Origin: JAVZCJ01 sp964532175 | GTDB taxonomy: Archaea > Thermoproteota > Nitrososphaeria_A > Caldarchaeales > JAVZCJ01 | Assembly: GCA_964532175.1 (NCBI GenBank) | Contig: CAZHGP010000005.1 | Location: 1-50,629, forward strand | Direction: 5' to 3' | DNA length: 50,629 nucleotides | Part shown: piece by piece, positions 38,540 to 47,132 of the stretch | Layout: every line of letters starts with the position of its first letter | Numbering within the stretch: the stretch's first letter is position 1 | Notes under the pieces: model-generated | Databases searched by the model: none | Told to the model about the DNA's origin: nothing | Seen by the model: only the letters and a program-made list of their open reading frames with translations | Program-made: the position numbers and the translations under genes

Positions 38540-39928
38540 TTAATGTTTATTCATTAAATAATTATTTATTGATGTAGCTGCCCTTTTTCCAGCTTCTATA
38601 GCTTTTATTACAGTTGCTGCACCACTAACTACATCACCACCAGCAAAAATTCCATTAGAGGCTTCTAAAGTTTCTGGGTCAACAATTATAGTTTTTTGTT
38701 TATTTGAGATTCTAATATTTCTCGAGGTATTTGTTGCTGCTATAGTGTTTGGTATATGTTCCGTTGCTATGATAACAGTCTCAGCATTATAGAATATTCT
38801 TGAACTTTCTTCTGGGATTAGTTTAGGTTTACCAGTTCTACTGTTTACTACTTGCTTTAATCTTATAAGTTCAACTTGTTCTACCCATCTTTTTTCATTT
38901 CCGATCAATCTTATTGGCTTAATTAATGATTGAAGTTTTACACCTTCTTCTATTCCACGCCTAATATCATCTACTCTCCCTACAATTTTCCTTTGATAAA
39001 ATATGGAAACTTCTTCTGCTCCTAATCTAAGAGCACATCTAGCAGCATCCATTCCTCTAGCACCTAATACTGCAACTTTGCCTCTAACTTTAATTGGAGT
39101 TTTACTTTTATATGGAAAAGTATATGCATTCATTAAATTTATTCTAATAAGAAACTCGTTTAAAGAATAAACTCCACATAGATTTTCACCTGGAATTCCT
39201 AAAAGTTTAGGCAATCCTGCTCCTGTGCCTAGAAAAATAGCATCAAATCCTTCATCAAAAAGGTCATCTATAGTTAAAGTTTTTCCTATAATAATATTCG
39301 TCTTTATTTCAACTCCAATTTTCTTAATATACTCAATCTCTTGTCTAACAATTTTTTTTGGCAAACGAAATTCTGGTATACCATAAATTAATACTCCTCC
39401 TGCTTCATGCAATGCTTCAAAAATGACTATATGATGACCCATTTTCGCTAATTCTGTAGCTACACTTAAGCCTGCAGGACCACTACCAACGATTGCTACA
39501 CTTTTTCCAGTAAATTTAGGAATATCTGGAATTTTTATTCCTTTTTCCAGATTCCAATCAGCAATGAACCTTTCAAGAGCTCCTATATTAATTGGATCAC
39601 CTATAGTATTCTTACATCCCATAACGCATAATTTTTCTTGTGGGCACACTCTCCCACAGATTGATGGTAAACAATTCTTCTCGCGAATTTTCTCATTAGC
39701 TTCTTCATAAGCACCTTTTCTAATGAGTTTTATGAAGTTTTTTATATCTATATGAAGTGGGCACATCTCTATACATAATGGATTCTCACATTGAAGACAT
39801 CTAGATGCTTCAGCCAATGCTTGTTCTTCACTATATCCTAAAGCTACTTCACTAAAAGTTTTTAAACGTTCTTCTATAGATAATTCTGACATCGGGACTC
39901 TTTTTAATCTAATATCTAAAATTTGCAT
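38540..39928 (-). CDS. sudA: glutamate synthase small subunit / SudA-type flavoprotein
   Basis: A 462-residue NAD(P)H-dependent oxidoreductase. N-terminal Fe-S cysteines: CLQCENPLCIEMCP (about 47-60) and CGRVCPQEKLCVMGC; then FAD-binding GSGPAGLSVATELAKMGH and the GxGxxG-like GARGMDAARCALRLGAEEV for NAD(P)H, ending GDVVSGAATVIKAIEAGKRA. This is the GltA/SudA/NfnB family. Paired with the adjacent SudB-like gene (no gap: 39929 follows 39928) it resembles SudAB/Nfn, which shuttles electrons between NAD(P)H and ferredoxin. With GltB upstream in the operon, it probably feeds electrons to glutamate synthesis. Confidence 0.9.
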   Translation of the reverse strand: MQILDIRLKRVPMSELSIEERLKTFSEVALGYSEEQALAEASRCLQCENPLCIEMCPLHIDIKNFIKLIRKGAYEEANEKIREKNCLPSICGRVCPQEKLCVMGCKNTIGDPINIGALERFIADWNLEKGIKIPDIPKFTGKSVAIVGSGPAGLSVATELAKMGHHIVIFEALHEAGGVLIYGIPEFRLPKKIVRQEIEYIKKIGVEIKTNIIIGKTLTIDDLFDEGFDAIFLGTGAGLPKLLGIPGENLCGVYSLNEFLIRINLMNAYTFPYKSKTPIKVRGKVAVLGARGMDAARCALRLGAEEVSIFYQRKIVGRVDDIRRGIEEGVKLQSLIKPIRLIGNEKRWVEQVELIRLKQVVNSRTGKPKLIPEESSRIFYNAETVIIATEHIPNTIAATNTSRNIRISNKQKTIIVDPETLEASNGIFAGGDVVSGAATVIKAIEAGKRAATSINNYLMNKH

Positions 39929-40762
39929 TTAAATTTCCCTCATAATTTTTAGAGCAGCTTTCTCCTCTTCATCATACATATGGATTCTTGCTTTAAACTC
40001 TTCAAAATCTACAAGATGAGCATCAAAATCTGGGCCATCTATACATACAAACTTAGGTTTTCCATCAATGGTTACTCGACAGCATCCACACATACCTGTA
40101 CCATCAATCATTAAAGAGTTAAGACTAACAATTGTTTTAATCTTATAAGGTCTTGTAATATCTGAAATATTTTTCATCAATGTTGCTGCTCCCACAGCAT
40201 ATACCAAATCGAATCTTTCATTCGATTCAAGCAATTTTTTAAGAACATCACCAGCATATCCCTTAATTCCTTCAGAACCATCATCAGTAACTATGTAAAA
40301 ACTATCACTCAATTTCTCAAATTCTTCCTTGTAAATTAAGAATTTTGATGTTCGTGCACTTATAATGGTTGTTATATTATTACCAACTTCTTTTAGTTTT
40401 TTTGCTCTTTCATAAGCTGCTGCAATTGCTACTCCTCTACCAACAATGCATACTTTTCCATATAATGCTATTTCACTTGGTTTTCCTAAAGGACCTACTA
40501 AATCATGGATTACATCTCCAACTTCTAATCTTCCAAGCTCTCTTGTTGATGCCCCAACTTCTTTAAAGACCAATGTTATCGTTCCTTCTTTAGGATCCCA
40601 ATCTATGAGTGTTAAAGGGATTCTTTCACCATCCTCACTCACTCTTAAAATTACAAACTGTCCAGACTTAGTTTTCTTAGCAATCAATGGTGCTCTAACT
40701 TTTATAGTCTTAACTCCTGGAGCTATTTCTTTTTTAAAGATTATTTCATTCTCCATTTTCAT
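39929..40762 (-). CDS. sudB: SudB-type ferredoxin:NAD(P)+ oxidoreductase subunit
   Basis: A 277-residue ferredoxin reductase-like subunit. The FAD-binding barrel (TKSGQFVILRVSEDGERIPL) is followed by the NAD-binding half (VYAVGAATLMKNIS) and a [2Fe-2S] cluster site near the C-terminus: DGTGMCGCCRVTIDGKPKFV and CIDGPDFDAHLVDF, with C-x2-... spacing as in PyrK/SudB/NfnA. It pairs with SudA directly downstream. A short gap of 11 bp separates it from the Cys-repeat gene upstream in the same operon. The preferred start is one of the two near ATG 40762/40756 (MKMEN). Confidence 0.88.
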   Translation of the reverse strand: MKMENEIIFKKEIAPGVKTIKVRAPLIAKKTKSGQFVILRVSEDGERIPLTLIDWDPKEGTITLVFKEVGASTRELGRLEVGDVIHDLVGPLGKPSEIALYGKVCIVGRGVAIAAAYERAKKLKEVGNNITTIISARTSKFLIYKEEFEKLSDSFYIVTDDGSEGIKGYAGDVLKKLLESNERFDLVYAVGAATLMKNISDITRPYKIKTIVSLNSLMIDGTGMCGCCRVTIDGKPKFVCIDGPDFDAHLVDFEEFKARIHMYDEEEKAALKIMREI

Positions 40763-40773
40763 TTAGCTCCTAC

Positions 40774-41412
40774 TTATTTTCTGTAAAGACCTACTGAAAT
40801 TGCTTTAATAATTTCTTCAGGTTTTTTTCCAAAGTAAATCATATCCAAGAAAGCTTTTTTCAAATCTGTTCTCTCATTATAAAGATTAAATCTTTCTAGA
40901 GCAATATCCAGGATTTCTGATATGATAGGCATTTTTTGTTTATAAATCCTTCTTGCAATATTCCAGCATTTGCAGAAATTAGAGTAGTCCAATCCTAGAT
41001 TAAAATATTCTGCTAATATTGCATATACAATTTCTTGATTTGAAAGTTTCTTAAAAAAACGTTTCTCAAAGTATCCTTTTATCTCTTCATTTTTGCTAAT
41101 GCTATAAAGATAACTCCAATAAATGTAATTGTAGAATATATCTGTAGTTCTATCTTGAAAGTCTGGACAACTAATACCTGGGTTATGTCCTTTAGCACAG
41201 ACTATATTACCATCTATATCTCTCCTATCTTCAAAGTTTTTGCACTCGATACAGAATCTTGTCTTAGATGCTGTATTTCTTACGCCTTCAAACTTATCTT
41301 GAAAATCTGGACAACTAACGCCGGGATTATGATTTTTAGCACAGACTATATTACCATCTACTTCCATTCGGTCTTCGAAATTTTTACATTCAAGACAGAA
41401 TCTTAAAAACAA
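40774..41412 (-). CDS. duplicated Cys-motif protein in the glutamate synthase operon, function unknown
   Basis: A 212-residue protein starting at TTG 41412. Its N-terminal 90 residues hold two nearly identical 35-residue repeats, each FCxECKNFEDR...DGNIVCAKxHNPGxSCPDFQD, giving C-x2-C-x14-C-x9-C twice: eight cysteines plus a histidine. This suggests two small metal sites (zinc or iron). The rest (about 95-212) is helical with FSNFCKCWNIARRIYKQ-like segments and no known fold. It is encoded between GltB and SudB with gaps of only 10-11 bp, so it is part of the same unit and may carry electrons, sense redox state, or assemble the enzyme. I do not recognise the family. Confidence 0.7.
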   Translation of the reverse strand: MFLRFCLECKNFEDRMEVDGNIVCAKNHNPGVSCPDFQDKFEGVRNTASKTRFCIECKNFEDRRDIDGNIVCAKGHNPGISCPDFQDRTTDIFYNYIYWSYLYSISKNEEIKGYFEKRFFKKLSNQEIVYAILAEYFNLGLDYSNFCKCWNIARRIYKQKMPIISEILDIALERFNLYNERTDLKKAFLDMIYFGKKPEEIIKAISVGLYRK

Positions 41413-41422
41413 ATCTCATCAC

Positions 41423-43024
41423 TTATGATAGCATATTTTCCAAAATATTATCTGCTCCTTCAATTAATGGTATACCAGTTACTTTTGCAGCTCTTTCAGA
41501 TAATGCTACTAGATCATGCCTATCGAGCAAATTAAGTTTCCACTTTCTTGCTCCGGCCATTAATTGTTGTAAGCCAACCTTAATTCTATCCATGTATGTG
41601 TATAATCCAATGGCTCCCCAAGGTATATCTTTAAATTTCTCATGAAAAATTGCTTTTAGATCAGGAACGCTTATGAAAAATTTTTCTGGTGAATCACCAA
41701 AGAGTTCTTCAAAGTACTTTGGCAATAACCCTTTTCCAGCTAGTTCAGCAAAATAAGTTGATTTCATTACAGCAGTTAATGGTGCTCTACCCATTAATAT
41801 AGCTTTTACGTATGGCCCATTACCAAAATTGCTCATAGCAATAGCTTTAAATATTTGTGTTTCATCTATGAAACCTCCAGCAATTACTATATCTGGTACA
41901 TACCTCCCTTTTTTATTAAGAAGTACTGCACATTTTAATACTTGAGCTTCAAGATAAACTGTTGGTGTACCCATTTCATTCATCATTGGCACAGGACTCA
42001 TTCCAGTACCACCACCAGCACCATCAAAAACTACATAATCAATTTTTGCTTCTGAAGCAACTTTCATTGTAAAAGCTACTGCTTCTGGACTATAAGCTCC
42101 AGTTTTCAAGCTCACTTTTTTAGCACCTTGTTCTCTTAACCATTCTATATCTTCAATGAAGTTTTTCTCTTTTGGCATACCAACTCGACTATGTCTCTCA
42201 AAAGTCCTAAAAACACCTTGTTTATAAGCCTCTTGAACATTTTTATCTTCTGGATCTGGTATAACGATATAGCCTCTTTTCTTTAAGAGAATTGCTTTTT
42301 CTAGATCATTTATTCTAACTTCTCCTCCAATTGCTTTTGCTCCTTGACCCCATTTTCTTTCTATAACATTTACTTCAAGTTTAGAAATTGCATAGATATC
42401 TACTCCTAGTCTTTGATCCTCAACATTTGTTTGAACTGCAATATTTCCATATTTTCCATCCCAAAATTTTCGAAATGCTTCAACTCTCCTTTTCAATTCT
42501 GGCGAATGAGTAACTTTTCCATTCTCAATCTTTGCTTCAGGATCCATTCCACAAACATTTTCTCCTATGGTAACTATTATTCCAGATAAAGCTCCACCAA
42601 TTGCTAATCCATCCCAATTTACTTTAGCTACATCTGTAGAACCATAAGCACCTATCATGACTGGTATTTTAAGAGGGATACCCCCAACATTTGTTTCTAT
42701 ATTTACATTTGGAAAAATTGCAATATCAGAATCTTCATCTATACCCATAGTGCCTAAAAGTCTAGATTGAATATTAAAATGAGACCAATCTAAACCATAA
42801 TCTTTTAAAGCTCCTGCTGTGCTATTTCCAAACATGCTAGGATCTGGATAAAGTGCTTCTCTTCCTCTGAATGCAGATAATGAAACTTGACATAGAAATG
42901 GGCATTCCTTAATACATAATGGACATAAACCGCTAGTTGGGCAAACATCCTCAACCCTAGTTTTAGTTCTGGTTGTAGACATAGAATTTAAATATGAAGA
43001 ATTCTTATGAATAGGATTAGGCAT
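41423..43024 (-). CDS. gltB: archaeal-type glutamate synthase, FMN/Fe-S domain subunit
   Basis: A protein of about 533 residues corresponding to the central synthase domain of GOGAT as a separate subunit. The N-terminus has a Cys cluster (DVCPTSGLCPLCIKECPFLC), then ISFRGREALYP-like LSAFRGREALYPDPSMFG. The FMN barrel follows, with VSLKTGAYSPEAVAFTMKVA, YVVFDGAGGGTGMSPVPMMN and LNKKGRYVPDIVIAGGFIDE. The amidotransferase domain is absent, as usual in archaea. I prefer ATG 43024 to the upstream TTG (43030) because GAGGGA (43031-43036) is 6 bp away. It is the first gene of a four-gene operon; a palindrome lies at the predicted transcription start. Confidence 0.9.
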   Translation of the reverse strand: MPNPIHKNSSYLNSMSTTRTKTRVEDVCPTSGLCPLCIKECPFLCQVSLSAFRGREALYPDPSMFGNSTAGALKDYGLDWSHFNIQSRLLGTMGIDEDSDIAIFPNVNIETNVGGIPLKIPVMIGAYGSTDVAKVNWDGLAIGGALSGIIVTIGENVCGMDPEAKIENGKVTHSPELKRRVEAFRKFWDGKYGNIAVQTNVEDQRLGVDIYAISKLEVNVIERKWGQGAKAIGGEVRINDLEKAILLKKRGYIVIPDPEDKNVQEAYKQGVFRTFERHSRVGMPKEKNFIEDIEWLREQGAKKVSLKTGAYSPEAVAFTMKVASEAKIDYVVFDGAGGGTGMSPVPMMNEMGTPTVYLEAQVLKCAVLLNKKGRYVPDIVIAGGFIDETQIFKAIAMSNFGNGPYVKAILMGRAPLTAVMKSTYFAELAGKGLLPKYFEELFGDSPEKFFISVPDLKAIFHEKFKDIPWGAIGLYTYMDRIKVGLQQLMAGARKWKLNLLDRHDLVALSERAAKVTGIPLIEGADNILENMLS

Positions 43025-43047
43025 AATCAATCCCTCAATATGGTTGA

Positions 43048-43063
43048 CGGCTACCTATTGCCG
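43048..43063. promoter_or_regulatory. inverted repeat CGGC-N8-GCCG at the gltB promoter
   Basis: CGGC (43048-43051) and GCCG (43060-43063) are inverted arms in an otherwise AT-rich leader. A TATA box (minus strand ATTTATAAGTA, about 43083-43092) places the start of transcription near 43062, so the palindrome covers it, a usual position for repressor operators. Whether it belongs to NrpR is inference; methanogen NrpR sites differ (GGAA-N6-TTCC or GGTA-N6-TACC types). Confidence 0.45.
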
Positions 43064-43200
43064 ATAAACGTAAACTTTCTTACTTATAAATTTTTCGGAT
43101 TATCCTATTATGAGAATTTAATCTTTCTTTATCAATTATTTTAGAAAAATAATAAAATTATAGAACATATTTTATATTATTGTTAATTTGTAATAAAAAA

Positions 43201-43323
43201 GTGAAAAGTTTAGCTAATATTGGATTAGCGATGCAAAACATTTGTTTGAGAACTCTTGGTCTTTATTTAAGAAGTTATATAATTGGAGGATTTAATAAAG
43301 AAAAAGCAAGAAATTTTCAATAA
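43201..43323 (+). pseudogene. nitroreductase C-terminal remnant
   Basis: A 40-codon frame from GTG 43201 reads ANIGLAMQNICLRTLGLYLR then SYIIGGFNKEKARNF, closely matching the flavin-binding segment of nitroreductases (DVGxAMQNILLAATALGLGS / IGAFDEEKVREIL). Stops lie just upstream and the frame ends at 43323, so the N-terminal two-thirds and the tail are gone. It is a decayed gene in the 43031-43482 interval; I see nothing else there beyond the gltB promoter. Confidence 0.5.
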
Positions 43324-43482
43324 GGAAGGAACTTGAAAAAAAATGTTTATGAAGAATGGGGCTTCAATTCAAAAAGTAAGATATCTTAGCTTTGTAAAGA
43401 AATTTCATAAATTAAGCTTTAATATTTATAAGAAAAATTAATTATTATTTTTTAAATAGTTTAATTTTTTTTACTTATTTAA

Positions 43483-44743
43483 TTATAGAGTAAGGCTTTC
43501 AATATCTCTTGGATAGTTTGTAATTATTTCGCATTTCTCTTTATGAACAATTACTGTATCCAAATGCCTAAAGCCACCAATATTTTTAATATATATTCTT
43601 GGTTCAATTGTAAATACCATATTTTCTTGTAATATCAAATCCTCATCAAATCTTAAATATGGTTCTTCATGAACACCTATTCCTATTCCATGTCCTGTTC
43701 TATGAATTGCATATTTTCCATATCCATTTTTTTGAAAGATAGACCTGGCTTTAGCATCAACTTCTTTTGCTTGAATACCTGNNNNNNNNNNNNNNNNNNN
43801 NNNNNNNNNNNNNNNNNNNNNNNNNNNNNNNNNNNNNNNNNNNNNNNNNNNNNNNNNNNNNNNNNNNNNNNNNNNNNNNNNAGATAGACCTGGCTTTAGC
43901 ATCAACTTCTTTTGCTTGAATACCTGCTCTAACTTCATCCATTGCAACTTCTTGTGCATTTTTAGCAATTTCAAAAGCACGTTTTTGCTCAATTGTTGGT
44001 TTTCCAATGAAGAAAGCCCTTTCAAGCTCTGCTCTATATTCCATTAAAAACAGCTTGTCTACTATGAATCCCTATATCTCTTTCATTTAACTTTCTTGTC
44101 GTTGATGATATATGGGGCATTACTGTTCTTTCTATTCCTGTTGGTATCATAGATTCTGAAGTTATTATCATTTTTGGAAATTTAGAAGCTTCATAAAGAA
44201 TTACATGCAGCCCTTTTGTATTAATTTCAGTTACTCTAGGTGAAGCTATAGATAAACTTGCTTTTACACCGATTTTAACAAGTTCTCCTGCTTTTCTTAT
44301 AAGTTCTAATTCTTTATCATTTTTTATACATCCCATTTTCTTAATCTCTTTTCCAATATCAATAATATCGAAATTCTTTTTTTATTTCTTCGTAAAAGTA
44401 TAAAGGGAAAAATGATTTCTCGATACCTATGGCTCCTTTTGTCCCTTCTATTTTATTAAATAAATTTTCATAAGGTGAAGTACTATATTTCTCTATTTCT
44501 GGATGCTCATAATACACTTTTATTTCATTAACATATGCTTCATTTTTTGCATGTTCTTCTAAAGCTGGAACTATTAAACATGTTGAGCCTAAGCCTATGA
44601 TTAAAAATATTGGAAGAGGATAATTAATTGCTCTAAAACCTGTTAAATAAAATTGATTTTCTGGTTTAAAACTAATGCTTTAGCTATTTTTCTTTCTCCA
44701 TATAATTTCTAATTCTTTTTAATCTTTTTTCTATTTCTTGCAT
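43483..44743 (-). pseudogene. M24-family Xaa-Pro peptidase, interrupted by indels and a false gap
   Basis: Read with frame changes, a full Xaa-Pro dipeptidase of about 350 residues emerges from ATG 44741-44743: creatinase-like N-domain (QEIEKRLKRIRNYME; PENQFYLTGFRAINYPLPIF), then KKMGCIKNDKELELIRKAGE, IGIHSRQAVFNG-YRAELERA, the M24 signature IHRTGHGIGIGVHEEPYLRF and MVFTIEPRIYI. At least four single-base indels are required (near 44685, 44665, 44370 and 44036), all at short homopolymers, and a 100-N gap flanked by a duplicated 45-bp sequence lies inside. It could be dead, or intact and damaged only by assembly. The enzyme would cleave X-Pro bonds using two metals. Confidence 0.7.
43737..43926. 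other. assembly gap of 100 N flanked by identical 45-bp contig ends
   Basis: 43737-43781 and 43882-43926 are identical 45-bp sequences on either side of N 43782-43881. Collapsing the two copies removes the gap and restores the M24 coding frame across this point (KEVDAKARSIFQKNG). The gap is thus most likely an unmerged contig overlap rather than missing DNA. Confidence 0.9.
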
Positions 44744-44794
44744 ATTTATCACTTATTAGCCTAAACTATATATTAAAAAATTTTAATTCTTATT

Positions 44795-46234
44795 TTAAAA
44801 TGTTGAAAGAAATCCATTTATAACATCTTTAATAGATTCTATTAATGGATATTTTATTTCCCTTCTTTCTTTAGAAAGCTTTTCAAGCCTTTTTATTCTA
44901 AAATATAATGGTGGATGAGGGTCCCAGCTAATCCATTCTTGAAATCTATAAAATGGTATTCTTTCATATTGTAATCTATAAAATCCTATTTTTCTAAGTG
45001 CCTCAGCAAGTTTTTTTGCTTCTCCCAATTTTATTGCAGAAATTAAATCTGCTCTTGCTTCAAAGAATTTTGCTATAAAATACACAATTCCAAGAGCAAT
45101 CATTAAATAAAAGAATGGGAAAAGAATATAGAAAGGTAAGAAAACATACAATCTAAGTAAATATTCTATTGATGATAAACAAAATAGTATTAATGGATCT
45201 CTACCTTTTAAATGTCCTAATTCATGTCCTATAACACTTAATATTTCTTCTTCCTCTAAACGAATAAGCAATCCTGTTGTTATAAGAATAGTCCCTTTAT
45301 TTGGGCTTATTCCTGTAGCTGCTGCGTTAGGAATCATTGTATTTAAAATTACTATTTTAGGCATTTTTACATTAATTTTTTTAGATGCTTTTTCTACAAG
45401 TTCATAAACATTTATTATTTTCGCTTTCATTCTTTCAGGAACGCATTTTATACCATATTTAGATAATGTTTCTTGAGCAATTTCACAATCAATCTTTTTT
45501 CCAATAGCTAAAGTTTTTTCATAAATTTCTCTTTTAATTTTTCTAATTATCTCGATATCATATTTTTCTCTAAATTCTCTAAGTTCTTCAATTGAAAGAT
45601 AATATTCTATAAAATGAATATGTTTATTTTTCGAATCTATTATCCATTCGCCTATTCTTAATGCAATTCTATCTGAAAAAAATAATATAGAAAATTGGAA
45701 AATTAAAATGATAATTGGAGCATAAAAACTAAATAAACTAAATACAATTACGCTTATTATAATTGATAAAATATAAAATGTTATCATATCTCTAGTAAAA
45801 ATATTTGTATATGCTTTCTTTTTCATAGAAAGAGAAGCTTCAGGAATAACTTCTCTTCCTTCAATCCAAGCAAAATAAATTGCAGCTCTCCTTATTTTCT
45901 CTTGAAACAATTCTATATTTATTATTAAATTCTCTCTTAATTCTTCATATATTTCTTCGATTAATTCTTTATGTATTGAAGATATTTTTACATTTATTGG
46001 TATTTTAGCTTCCAATTCTACATTTACATATTGATCTGTGCCAGGTTTAACTATAATAAAAGATAAGCATTTTATTTCTTCTTTTTCAAATATTTTAATA
46101 TTTTTAAATAATATTGGATTACGAGATAAGAATTCTCTTTGAATAAATTTTAGCATTTCTTCAAAATATATTTCAGGTATATTAACATCAATCGTAAATT
46201 CCATTATGAATTCTTCTTCAAGTCTTTGCATCAA
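44795..46234 (-). CDS. M48-family (HtpX-like) membrane metalloprotease
   Basis: A 479-residue membrane protease. Zinc site VIGHELGHLKGRDP with the third ligand in FFEARADLISAIK. Membrane segments lie at about 150-172 and 175-195 and again near 355-400 flanking the active site. Before the catalytic domain there is an extra N-terminal domain of about 140 residues (FTIDVNIPEIYFEEMLKFIQ; FIIVKPGTDQYVNVELEAKI) not present in bacterial HtpX, of unknown role. It probably degrades damaged membrane proteins. The translation start may be the first ATG (46234) or the second codon; TTTAATAT-like boxes precede it. It is divergent from the HD gene. Confidence 0.88.
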   Translation of the reverse strand: MMQRLEEEFIMEFTIDVNIPEIYFEEMLKFIQREFLSRNPILFKNIKIFEKEEIKCLSFIIVKPGTDQYVNVELEAKIPINVKISSIHKELIEEIYEELRENLIINIELFQEKIRRAAIYFAWIEGREVIPEASLSMKKKAYTNIFTRDMITFYILSIIISVIVFSLFSFYAPIIILIFQFSILFFSDRIALRIGEWIIDSKNKHIHFIEYYLSIEELREFREKYDIEIIRKIKREIYEKTLAIGKKIDCEIAQETLSKYGIKCVPERMKAKIINVYELVEKASKKINVKMPKIVILNTMIPNAAATGISPNKGTILITTGLLIRLEEEEILSVIGHELGHLKGRDPLILFCLSSIEYLLRLYVFLPFYILFPFFYLMIALGIVYFIAKFFEARADLISAIKLGEAKKLAEALRKIGFYRLQYERIPFYRFQEWISWDPHPPLYFRIKRLEKLSKERREIKYPLIESIKDVINGFLSTF

Positions 46235-46300
46235 TTTATTTATATATCGATTATTTTAAAAACTTTTATTTTTATATTATTTTAAATAAATGAAAATAAA

Positions 46301-46864
46301 ATGATAAGGAATATAGATAGAAATGAAGCTATTGAATTGATTAAAAAACATATTAAAAATGATAAATTGTTTAAGCATATGCTTGCAGTAGAAGCTATTA
46401 TGAAAGGAATAGCAATTTTTCTTAATGAAGATGTTGATAGTTGGGGCTTAACTGGATTATTACATGATATAGATTTTGATGAAACAATGGATGATTTTAA
46501 AAATCACGGAATTTTAGCTGAAAGTATTTTAAAAGGGAAAGTTAATGAAAATATTATAAGAGCTATTAAAGCGCATAATTTTGAATATACTAATGTTAAT
46601 CCAGAATCTAAACTTGAGAAAGCTTTAATTGCGGCTGATGCAATTTCAGGTTTAATAATTGCTTGTGCTCTTATTATGCCTTCAAAAAAACTTAATGAAG
46701 TAAAAGTTGAAACTATTAAGAAAAAATTTAAATCGAAAGATTTTGCTAGAGGATCAAGTAGAGAAAGGATCTTATTTTGCGAATCTATAGGTATTCCTAA
46801 AGAAAAATTTTTTGAAATAGCTTTAAATTCTTTAAAAAATATAAGCAATGAATTAAATCTTTGA
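46301..46864 (+). CDS. HD-domain hydrolase
   Basis: A 187-residue HD-superfamily protein. Metal ligands: H in LFKHMLAVEAIMKGIAIF, HD in TGLLHDIDFDET, then H in KNHGILAESIL and in IRAIKAHNFEYTN, and D in ALIAADAISGLI. The compact size and the H-N-E pattern match small archaeal HD hydrolases (COG2316-like) that act on nucleotides or other phosphates; the substrate is unknown. It starts at ATG 46301, 40 bp after a TATA-like stretch. The 3' end lies just before a 100-N gap. Confidence 0.8.
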   Translation: MIRNIDRNEAIELIKKHIKNDKLFKHMLAVEAIMKGIAIFLNEDVDSWGLTGLLHDIDFDETMDDFKNHGILAESILKGKVNENIIRAIKAHNFEYTNVNPESKLEKALIAADAISGLIIACALIMPSKKLNEVKVETIKKKFKSKDFARGSSRERILFCESIGIPKEKFFEIALNSLKNISNELNL

Positions 46865-46867
46865 TTT

Positions 46868-46995
46868 TAAAATTTATATTANNNNNNNNNNNNNNNNNNN
46901 NNNNNNNNNNNNNNNNNNNNNNNNNNNNNNNNNNNNNNNNNNNNNNNNNNNNNNNNNNNNNNNNNNNNNNNNNNNNNNNNNTAAAATTTATATTA
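46868..46995. other. assembly gap of 100 N flanked by identical 14-bp ends
   Basis: TAAAATTTATATTA occurs at 46868-46881 and again at 46982-46995, on either side of N 46882-46981. As at the other gap, this looks like a short unmerged contig overlap. If collapsed, the HD gene and the following small RNA are about 140 bp apart. Confidence 0.7.
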
Positions 46996-47016
46996 AAGGA
47001 ATTTTAATAAATATAT

Positions 47017-47078
47017 GGCGGCTATGATGTTTCAGAGTTATTATGATTGATGAAATAAATGCATTTGTCTGAGCCGCA
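47017..47078 (+). ncRNA. probable C/D box sRNA
   Basis: A terminal stem GCGGC (47018-47022)/GCCGC (47073-47077) encloses a C box ATGATGT (47024-47030), a D'-like ATGA (47043-47046), a C' box TGATGA (47048-47053) and a D box CTGA (47069-47072). The order, the 12-nt C-to-D' spacing and the ~60-nt length match archaeal 2'-O-methylation guides. The guide before D reads AAATAAATGCATTTGT. No protein is encoded here. It lies 55 bp upstream of trmI, perhaps on the same transcript. Confidence 0.6.
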
Positions 47079-47132
47079 TTTTTAAAAGATAACGTTTTTT
47101 AATTTTTTATTATTCTTATTGTATGAAGAAAA

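Noticed and set aside
41155..41406. An 83-codon plus-strand frame opposite the Cys-repeat gene
   Set aside because: It merely mirrors the internal duplication of the minus-strand gene, and has no ribosome site or recognisable domain.
43757..44044. Two separate ORFs with X runs around the N gap
   Set aside because: They are artefacts of the gap and of the duplicated contig ends; both parts belong to one M24 peptidase.
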